A stretch of 64,000 nucleotides of DNA, taken from positions 44,043,180-44,107,179 of the forward strand of contig OX485808.1 in the NCBI GenBank assembly GCA_950295325.1, written 5' to 3'. This stretch comes from Polytrichum commune (lineage: Eukaryota > Streptophyta > Polytrichopsida > Polytrichales > Polytrichaceae). Under the pieces are notes generated by a model. It saw only the letters and a list, made by a program, of their open reading frames with translations. It had not been told where the DNA came from and searched no databases. Shown piece after piece: positions 10,891 through 19,344 of the stretch. How positions within the stretch are numbered: position 1 is the stretch's first letter; each line of letters starts with the position of its first letter. Position numbers and translations under genes: made by a program.

Positions 10891-13800
10891 ATGGCCCCAA
10901 AGAAAAGACCAGGAGAAAGGTGGTTCATGCTTGCGCCAGACGTGTTATGGCAGGAGCACGAAACACCTCAGGATGACTCATATGTCCCTAAGGACGGGCT
11001 TGTCCTCGCCTGGTCAATTCAAGTAGTAAAAACCTCCATTTACAAACTGATATTCGTTGTCAAAGTAGGGACCGTGGAAAAACATACCTGGGCGACTCTT
11101 ACGGGATGGGAGGTGGCGTCGGTCCAGTCTTTTGGAGACTACGCAGACGTCATCCTTGAGAACAGCGCTGTGCAGAATGCTCATATGTTTCTGCACCAGT
11201 TCGTCGAACCCTTTGACGCTACATATGCAAGGGAGTCATGTGTCGAACCTGATGTAATCAAACCCGAGACAATTTTCATCGATGCCAGTACATCGAACAC
11301 AAAGGTCTCGAGCCGGTTTACGAAACTAAAGCATGCAATCAGCGTGCTCAACAAAGCCCTGCAGAGCAAAACGAAGTCTCAGCAAGCCGTCAGGCAGAAG
11401 GTACCCACTGAGGAAGGTGCAGGGTCGTCAAGGCCTCAATCGGTGAGGATGCCGCAACCAGTCCCGGCTAGCTCAAGACGAACCACTCCATCGGAGACAC
11501 CGGCGGATAGCCAGACTCCTACGCCTTCTGGCAGCCGCCAAACAACTCCCTCCAAGAGGGCGAGAGAGTCATTTGTGATGACTGACGAGCCAGTCTCTCC
11601 AGAATTGCGCATGCCGAAGCCAGGGCAGGAAGTGGATGTAGGGGAGATCCAAAAAATCGTGAACAATTTCACGACCAAGTGCTCCCATTGCTTTTTCATG
11701 GGCAGGGATTTCAAATTCGACGTGAACATCATTCAGTGTCATCTCGCGCCACCAGAAAAATGTGTCCGGGCAAAAGAAGACGCCTACGTCGATTGGATAA
11801 TCGCGCAGATCGTTAGCGAACAATTTAAAGACGACAGGCAAACCATTGTAGTGATGCCCCAGGGACTGAAGAAAATGCCTACCCCTGAAATGTGGGCGAC
11901 AATTCAGAAAGGCGATTTTTGGCTCATAGACGGCCAACACAGCGTTGAGGCTTCCAAGAAAATCCAACTGATGACTGAGTGGGACGATCCCAACCATCAG
12001 AAGGAGAAGTTGAAGGTGTGGAAGGCACTGGTGGTGTGGTCTGACGATGAGACCCGACTGAGCGACATCTCCCGTTACTTTAACATGGGGAATAAGAAAA
12101 GGGCCTACCAAGCTTCCTGGATAAGGAATATCATGGCCTCGCGGGAGGTGTGGGAGTTCTATGGTAGGCCTCCCAAGGAGAGGGAGAATGCAAAGGACAA
12201 GAATCCCAAGTGGGAGGTGAGTATTGTTTGGGTCGATCGACCCAAACTCCTTTTGCAGCTTTATTTGTGTACTTTGGGTCGATCGACCCAAAGTCTTGTT
12301 GCAGTCATGTTTTTTTAGTTTGGGTCGATCGACCCAAAGTCTTGTTGCAGTCATGTTTTTTTAGTTTGGGTCGATCGACCCAAACTCTTGGTGCAGGCAC
12401 TGGTCATGATATGTTTTGGAAATCACATGTTCATATCTAACATGCATTCAAATGATTTTTTTGATCACATGCAGGACTTCAAATACCAAATGATAAATAA
12501 ATTCTCCTCCATTGATAATGCTAGTCATAAACAGAAGAAATACAACGAGCTTAGAGGGGAGATTTATTTAATAACAGCATCCGACTCCGTTTGGATGAAG
12601 TGGAAGAGTGTATTTGAGAAGCATGAGACGGGTGAGCTCATCAACCCGGACACAGGAATTTTCTTCAACCAAACCACGCGCTTCAAACAAATGAAGCCTC
12701 TCGTGAGAGAGTTCTTTAGAACTCTTCAAGGCCTTTCCGAGACGGAGATGGAGAAGGCGGCGGCGCACATCCTGCATTTCACGCCCACGGCGAAAAGGTG
12801 TTGGGTGCACCCGAAGATTGTCTTCTTAAAGCCCAAATCCTTCGTCCCTTCATGCTACACCATGAAGGAATGGACTGAGAATAGGAAAAAGAAGACAACT
12901 ATAGTGCAGGAGCTGCATAAATTGGTGCCGGAGAGGAATATTGTCGTGGACGGCGAGGTTCATGAGGCTAACTGGAAAGCATTCAAAGCTGAATATAAGT
13001 TCACTAGTGCCTCCATGGCGGCTCTAATAAGGGAAGCGGGGGATGACTTCTTGCGGGCCAAGATGGTGAAGGGTGGGAAAAACCGGGCGCTTCCGGATCA
13101 CACAGCGCGTGCGTTCTTGAACTTCATCAAGGAGAAGAAGATTGTCCAGTTTGAAGGGGACGCTTACTTCAACCTTGTCACCTTCGAGCCTTTGAAAATT
13201 CAGGGTTGGCCAGGTCAAGACGCCAGAATGGCGATAAGGACGAAAGCAGGGGGGCGTTTCCCATTCGGAATGATAGATTTCAGGAACATTCCTGGAAGCT
13301 CATTTGAGGGTACGATGAGCACACTGTTTTACGACCCCTTCCTATCTAAGTTCGTCGATTATGCGAGTCCTAAGTTCAGGGAGGTTGATGTCTGGCTATG
13401 GATAGTCGAGGATAGGAGGGCGGAGCAGGTGTACGACCTTGTCCGGAAATTGCAGCCGGAGTATGCAGTCTCCAAGTCTCACTACATCGCCGCACCGGCG
13501 GAGGGGGCCTACACGTCGTTGAAGGACAAGAAGACCAAGGTCGTCAACGTCCTGTGTTTGTACTTCGTGTACAAAGCGGAGTTGTTGAAGGTGCCGAACC
13601 ACCCTATATCCCGGATGGACAAGCTCTTCCAAGTTCCAGATGGGTTAGGTTCCAGCAAATGCCTATACGACGAGGCCAAATACGCAAACTATCCTGCAGA
13701 TGAGCTGCGGATGGAATTCTACATGCGGATGCTGAGGACGCTGACTAGGAGAGGGGACTGTATCTTCAACGTGTTCGGGGGCTCGAAACCCCTCTATGCT

Positions 13801-16715
13801 GCCATGGTAAGTTACATTCTTTAGCTCTTGCGCAGTTTGGATCGGTCGACCCAAACTAGTCTCTCTCTTGGTTTGGGTCGGTCGACCCAAACTAGATATT
13901 GTTTTTGGTCTTGTTTTTTGTCTTGCAAATTCTAATTTCTATATAACTTGGATTGTGTAGATGTTGGGGTTGAACATCTACTCGTACATAGAGGATAGCG
14001 ATCTGCAATTTTACAGGACGCAGAAATCGCTGGCAAAGAAGATGGATATCCTCGATTGGATCCCGGGAAGCTACGTGGACAAGGTTGTTGAGGGGGGTGA
14101 GAACCCTCTTGATAGGGCGAGGCGGATCAACCCGGAAGAAATTGCGATGAGGGCAACAACCCAATTACCCGAACCTCTAGTCGGGTTGCATCCGGGCAAT
14201 CCGTCCCGTACAGGAGGTGGAGAGGTGGAAGAGGAGGAGGAAGAAGAAGAACACGGAGAGGAGGAAAAGGAGGGGGATGTGGAGGAAGGGGCAACGGGAT
14301 TCACGCAAGAATCTGAAGCCCCTCAGAGGAAGAAGGCTATGCGTGTGGCAACCCCGCAGAGTAAGATGATGCCCGTCCTTACGGTGGACGATGCGAGGGA
14401 CATGTACTCCAGGGACGCGACTGCCACGTTCCGGGAGAGGAGGAAGTTAAAGGGAAAGAAGCTCTATGGCGATTACGCATTGGAGGAGACCATTGCCATT
14501 AGCAGCGAGGACGACGACGACATTGAGCTCGCCAAACGGCTCAGATCGGATCCCCCTTCCCCGACAGCGTTCGCAGGCATGGTTAGGGTGAAACCCGAAG
14601 TCCTCACTGTGGAGGAAGCCAACGAGAAGATGCGTAGAGACGAGGAGCAGCGCGTCCGCCTGCAGAGGGCTGCCGCGGAAGAACCCTCCGTGCGGAACGA
14701 GGTCGCAGAGCTGAGGGCTCTCCTCTTGGAACAAGAAAGACTAAGGGCGATGGCCCAACCTCCATCCAGCACCGACTTGATATCGCAAGTCATACAAGGG
14801 ATGTGGGCGCAAGGATTGGTGGTGGCTCCATCCAGCTCGTTTCCGCACTTGCCCCCCGGTTTCCCAGCGCAGAGCATCCCTCAGCACCCAGTGTCGCAAG
14901 GGTCATTCAGCTTCCAGCACATGATGTGGCCGCCCCATGTTCCGTACGCGCCGGTCCAACAAGTGGACGATTCCAACATCTGGCGCGTATCTGGAGCCTC
15001 CTCCCCGTTGGGCCTTCCACCACTACGACCCCCCATAGTGATGGCGCCCCCTCACCAGCCGGACGATCCCAGGATGTTTGGGTCGACCGACCCAAACCCA
15101 CCCTCGACTGTAGTGCCCCAAGGCACCTCCCCCGATGCAGGACAGTTTGGGTCGCCCGACCCAAACCCCGGAGCAGCTCAGTCCTCCTTTGACGAACTTG
15201 TGTCTCAAAGAGACACAACCATGTTAGATGTTGAAGGCCTCCAAGGGCCTGGTGATACCTCTAATCCTAACCAAATCGATGAACCCATGCATGATGCATA
15301 TGCGGAGATTGGTTTAGGACAAGGGCCTGATGCTCAACCTTTGCAGGACAAGGTCCCTGATGTAGGCGGAGAAGGCGGTGGCGAGAGAGGTGGGGCACCG
15401 GGGACGGTGGAGGCATCCACATCGTCGAGACATGACCAGGGCGAGGTAACACACTGAGCCCTCCCAGTTTGGGTCGACTGACCCAAACCTCCTTGGTCAT
15501 TGTCTTGTTGGCGTGGTCTTGTCCCCCCTAGCTATGAGGAACTACACCCCCCCGACGCACCCAACAACGTGCTCCCCCCGCGATCCCCTTCGTCTCACCT
15601 CACTCGACTATGCTCAACCTTGGCGGCGCGCAACCAATTTTGTAGATGTACAATTAGGATAGTGTGAATGCCCTCGTTCACCGCGCCCCCCCCCCTCAAA
15701 TTGTACACAGAGATTTGTAACAATAAAATTATTATTTTTGGCGCCCATATGTTAGCATCCGTGTCCCAATGTATGTTGTTCCCCTTGTATGTTTTTGTTG
15801 CCACCAATGGTCCAATTCTTCTTGTGTTTGCACAAAATTTCCGTTCTGCTTGAATTAAACATAGCATAACATAGTCCTCGCCGCCTTCTCTCGCTCGTCG
15901 CCGCAGGGATCGGAGCATAGCGTCGTGGCTCCCCACCGGTCCTCCCCGAGGAGCGTGGAGGACAGCGCGGTGGTCCCCCCGATTTTGCCCTCCCCGTCTC
16001 CGCCGCCCAAGACACCGTTCCTGGTGCTAGACCTCAACGGGGTCCTCGTCCAGTGCGTGCACTGTCCCAAGGTCCCCACGGTGCCTTTCTGCAAGCCCGA
16101 GGACGGGAACTACGATGGTCCCCCCGCGTACATCAAAAGCAAGCTAGTGTACCTCCGCCTGTGGCTTCGGCGCTTCCTGCAGGTCGCCCTATCCAAATGG
16201 TGGGTGATCGGAGCTCCATGAAGTCCGAGAACACCCAGGCCGTCGTGGAGTTCATCTTCAAGGGACTCCAACCCCCGTGCTTGGTCCTAGGACAAGATTC
16301 TTGTAAAACATTATACACCCCCGAGGGCAGGGTTGTGAAGAAGCCCAACAACCCTGCCGTAAACCAATTTCTTAAGGTCTTGAAGCCAGTCGTATGGGAC
16401 CAGCGTCCGACCATGGTCGGCTGTCCCTACGACGTTCGTCCCACCCGTGACAACACGTTGATGGTGGACGACAGCGCTTCCAAGAACATTTTGAACCCGA
16501 CCTCGAACTTCATAGTTTGCCCCACGTGGACGGTCGAGAAGGTCCGAGACCGCTTTTTGTTAGACCTACTTAAGTACCTTCAAACGCTCGTGGGGAGCGG
16601 ACTACCCGTGCCCCGGTTCCTTAGTTGTAATCCGATAGGCGAAAGATACATGGATCCGAAGGACTATATGTACAGAGAGTTGTACTCTCACGCAAAATAT
16701 AATAAACTCATTTGA
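10891..16715 (+). CDS. ParB-like/methyltransferase-like/phosphatase-like fusion
   Basis: The ATG at 10891 sits right after a 3' splice site. Exons are 10891-12216, 12475-13806, 13961-15445 and 15907 onward, with consensus GT-AG borders and phase 0 throughout. Residues about 265-420 resemble a ParB/DGQHR domain: CVRAKEDAYVDWIIAQIV, then WLIDGQHSVEASKKI (D347), then ISRYFNMGNKK. Residues about 700-910 resemble a beta-class amino-methyltransferase: TLFYDPFLSKF (D729, in place of DPPY), then DCIFNVFGGSKPLYAAM (motif I, about 870) and NIYSYIEDSD. ParB-methylase fusions are known in phages and bacteria. Exon 4 is a charged linker with Glu-rich, coiled-coil and Pro-rich parts. Read without the last splice it stops at 15457. 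Spliced, it continues into an FCP1/NIF-like domain: FLVLDLNGVLVQ (second catalytic Asp is Asn), MKSENTQAVVEFIF, NTLMVDDSASKN. The frame slips by one base near 16209, so this domain may be broken. Activity of all three domains is unproven. Confidence 0.6.
12227..12384. repeat. four perfect palindromes in intron 2
   Basis: Perfect 20-bp palindromes (AT centre) start at 12227, 12273, 12319 and 12365, with a regular 46-bp spacing, inside intron 12217-12474. The sequence between copies 2-4 is itself repeated (CTTGTTGCAGTCATG). Confidence 0.9.
13836..13891. repeat. two near-palindromes in intron 3
   Basis: Copies at 13836-13855 (one arm mismatch) and 13872-13891 (both GT centre) lie inside the 154-bp intron 13807-13960. 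Confidence 0.9.
15077..15165. repeat. two near-palindromes inside coding exon 4
   Basis: Copies at 15077-15096 (AC centre) and 15146-15165 (CC centre) are translated in the same frame as FGSTDPN and FGSPDPN. They lie in a Pro/Gly/Ser-rich part of the fusion protein that tolerates extra sequence. Confidence 0.9.
15468..15487. repeat. near-palindrome in intron 4
   Basis: One copy (AC centre, one arm mismatch) lies within the inferred intron 15446-15906, as in the other introns of this gene. That supports treating this stretch as an intron rather than a 3' untranslated region. Confidence 0.85.
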
Positions 16716-16825
16716 GATACTACATGGTGTGCCATTGTGTGTGATATATTATGCCTCAATTGTATATCGATTTTCACATGCTCCCCCCTCCCCTTGGGTT
16801 TTGTTTGTTTTAATTTTCCCATCAG

Positions 16826-17182
16826 CGTTTGGAGCCCTCGATTGACATCGTCAGCGAATCAAACTTGGGGAGCTTCTTCTACGAGACCGTCTACGATGCC
16901 GCGTCCACCATCGACTACTCCAAGGAGCCTATTGACGCCGGCGTCGTCGATAGCCCCCCACCCAAGCAAATCTTCCCGCCATCTCCGTCCCCGTCGCCGC
17001 TCAAGGGCATAAATCGCAAATGCGTCCGGACGTCCCCCTCTCGGCCTGGCGGCAGTAGTACACCTCAACGGCGGCTGCGGATGGACGCTCGGCCTACGAA
17101 GAGTGGCACCCTTCCTATTCCTTTGCGGGACGCATTGCCCCTCCTCGCCAACTCCGACGGGAACGCCCCCGGTGTCGAGTAG
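16826..17182 (+). CDS. possible downstream exon of the fusion gene
   Basis: An open stretch follows a good acceptor (TTAATTTTCCCATCAG) and begins RLEPSIDIVSESNLGS, then runs through FFYETVYDAASTIDYSKEP into a Pro/Ser/Arg-rich tail ending at a TAG (17180-17182). It has no start codon of its own near the splice site, which suggests an internal exon. The exon before it ends in a stop at 16715, so the exact junction is unknown. Function is not recognised. Confidence 0.35.
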   Translation, partial: RLEPSIDIVSESNLGSFFYETVYDAASTIDYSKEPIDAGVVDSPPPKQIFPPSPSPSPLKGINRKCVRTSPSRPGGSSTPQRRLRMDARPTKSGTLPIPLRDALPLLANSDGNAPGVE

Positions 17183-18470
17183 AGAGGGTTCCGCCTTGGG
17201 AAAGCACTGGGCTTCTGGCTGCAACTAGATTTTATCGGACCCGTCGAATCTTCTTGTCTTCAATCGAGTCTTCTGCTCTTCTAGTCTTCAATTTCTTCAA
17301 TTTCTTCTAATCTTCAACCTCTTTCCCGTCGACCTATCCTGTTGCGGCTCTATATGGGTAAAGGGTAAGGGTAGTGTGATAAGAAACCACGGGCTTCGGA
17401 CGGGTAAAACGGGACGTCAAAACACGAGCTGACGTCCGAAAGATTGGCTCCTAAACTTTCAAACCCACGGTGACCAACAATCGCGCCTCACCAGTGGGAA
17501 CGACAGAAAACAACCTTGTGGGTGATCAATCCCACTTCGTTGTCACAAACAACCTTGTGGGTCATTAATCCCACTTCGTTGTCACACAGGAAACAAATTA
17601 CGATGCAGAAATGAAATGCAACTAGCCTCCAAAACCGGCTTGGAATCACACACACAAGAAAAAGACAACGTGCCACAAGCAACCACACATTCGAGTCTTG
17701 AAGCCTTCAATTCTTCAATCTGTCCGTCTTCTATGGTCGGTCGAAGTCTCAGCTCTTCTTTTAAGAACCAACAGACTTCCCTCCACTCAAACAAGCACAA
17801 ATCTTGATTGCTAACTTCCAAAACAACAAGTGAGATCTCCCATGAATCACAAATCCCTCGTATTTTATTTCATATTCTTCTAAAAAAAACCCACACCGTG
17901 AGCTTTGAATCCACTTCTCTCTCTCAACAACTTCCCTCCCACAATAATCACATAACATCTTTCCTTCACCACCTCTCCCTATCCATGCGAGAGACAAAGT
18001 TCTCTCTTATCCTCATCACATGGCTTCTAATCACCCATTGGTCCAAAGTAACTCAAGATAACTAAAAGACAAAAATAAACTATGAGTAAATAAAAAGGTA
18101 ATCTATTTCTATCATTTGGTAAAGGTAACTAAGAGTAACTATGAGTAAACATAAAGGTAAGCAACTTCTATCCACTTCTATCCTTAGGTAATGATAACTA
18201 AAATAAACTATGAGTAATAAAAAAAGTAATCTACTTCTATTCTTTATTATTTTTCTCCAAGACCAAGAATCACAATGCAATATTAAATACGTACACATCT
18301 ATATAGTGTACATATTTACATCACGACACCGGTGACAAGGTGAACCCCCCCCCCCCCAAAACATGGTTAACCGCGCATTACAATCATCCGGCACTTAAAA
18401 AATGAACGTGTGACACATTTGGGTCTTCCTCCCTAAACTAACACGTGTGTTCTTGCATTCACGCGTTGCA
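17183..18470. other. noncoding stretch with small tandem repeats
   Basis: No gene is supported. A 37-bp direct repeat (ACAACCTTGTGGGT…CCCACTTCGTTGTCACA) occurs at about 17511 and 17548. Three diverged copies of a roughly 60-bp unit (AACTATGAGTAA…GGTAAT(C)…CTTCTAT) span 18070-18240. A run of 14 C lies at about 18343-18357. It could be an intron between the two candidate exons on either side. Confidence 0.5.
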
Positions 18471-18804
18471 GGTTGCTCCCACCCGTAAACCTATGCGGGC
18501 TAGTACGTCCGTCGAGTTGGAGCGTTTCTACTCCATGACCAGAAATGCAAGACAGTCCACTTCATCGTATTCGAATTCTTCGTCGTATAATTCGGGCGGC
18601 CGACGGAATCCAAAATGTGTTATTGATGGCGGTCACCCCAAGAATGGCTATAGTCGCGGGGCGGAGATTTTCAGGAATGTTGAAGCAATGCGAGCAAAAG
18701 AAGCCGCAGCAAAAGAAAAAGAGGCAAAAGAAAAAGAGGCAAAAGAAAAAAAAGCACAAGAAAATGAAGCAAAAGAAAAAGAGGTAGTCTCCGAGGCTAG
18801 ATAG
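18471..18804 (+). CDS. possible last exon, charged C-terminus
   Basis: An open stretch after a consensus acceptor (ACGCGTTGCAG at 18470) reads VAPTRKPMRASTSVELERFY, then a Ser/Asn-rich part, then a Glu/Lys/Ala repeat (units of AKEKE) likely to form a long charged helix. The stop is the TAG at 18802-18804. It may be the 3' end of the element's fusion gene or of a separate small gene. No family is recognised. Confidence 0.35.
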
Positions 18805-18971
18805 GCCATAGTAGGCGTAGGGTTTTGGGCCATAGGCAAGAACATTTTGGGTCGCACTATCCAATGGATGTGTTGTGTTAGCATGCTATGCATTTTACAT
18901 GCCACACTTTGTATGTTTTTTTTTGCAATAATATAAGTGTCACATGATTTCCCCTTCCATATGGTCTAAGG

Positions 18972-19180
18972 TTTGGATTGCCCTACCTAAACCATCACAA
19001 ATATGAGTTTGGAATATTTTGTATGTTATATTATATTGGTTCACATATTTCCCCTTCAATATGATCTATGGTTTGGATTGCGCTACCTAAACCATATTCA
19101 TACAAGTTTTTGTGCGATAATATAAATGTTTTAAGATTTCCCCTTCAACTTGGCCTAAGGTTTGGATTGCCCACCCTAAA
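18972..19180. repeat. three decayed palindromes in a ~95-bp tandem repeat
   Basis: At 18972, 19072 and 19161 the sequence TTTGGATTG-CC-CTACCTAAA and close variants aligns with the palindrome, with mostly C-to-T or G-to-A differences. Each copy follows TTTCCCCTTC(A/C)A and a (T/C)(A/C)TA(A/T)G segment, so the unit is a roughly 95-bp tandem repeat near the right end of the element. Confidence 0.7.
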
Positions 19181-19312
19181 CAATCCCAAATATGAGTTAT
19201 TAATGGGGTTCTTCTAAACACCCGCTTCAAAGTGTTCGCATCTTACAACTTTCTCCAATATGTGTTCCATTTATCCTTGTTCTTATTTCTGTGATTGTCT
19301 CAAAATGCCCAA

Positions 19313-19340
19313 AAAGTCTCAATTTAACGAATATAGTGTT
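19313..19340 (-). repeat. right terminal inverted repeat
   Basis: This is the exact reverse complement of 2229-2256. It is followed by CTTT at 19341-19344, matching the left flank. Confidence 0.75.
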
Positions 19341-19344
19341 CTTT

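Larger units (their letters stand above)
2229..19340. mobile_element. 17.1 kb TIR element with two genes and palindromes
   Basis: The two ends carry the same 28-bp inverted repeat without mismatch (2229-2256 and 19313-19340, beginning AACACTATATTCG). The flanks repeat CTTT directly (2225-2228 and 19341-19344), which fits a 4-bp target duplication. Inside lie a DUF7869-type transposase-like gene on the minus strand, a fused ParB-like/methyltransferase-like/phosphatase-like gene on the plus strand, and about 30 copies of one 20-bp near-palindrome that I found nowhere else in the window. The termini contain CACTA one base in, but a CACTA-type 3-bp duplication does not fit. A 4-bp duplication is known for Chapaev, Sola1 and Ginger-type elements, yet neither gene looks like theirs. 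The superfamily is therefore open. An extra copy of the left end sits inside at 7771. Confidence 0.65.

Noticed and set aside
13824-15457. Separate genes for each large frame at 10.9, 12.4 and 14.0 kb
   Set aside because: Consensus splice sites join them in phase 0, and motif I of the methyltransferase-like fold spans the 13806/13961 junction.
2231-19338. Classical CACTA element with 3-bp duplication
   Set aside because: The flanking triplets (TAA and TTC) do not match, and no Tnp2-type (Transposase_21) domain was recognised.
7771-19340. An 11.6 kb element using the inner left terminus
   Set aside because: The four-base flanks (ATGT and CTTT) disagree, whereas the outer terminus has matching CTTT flanks.
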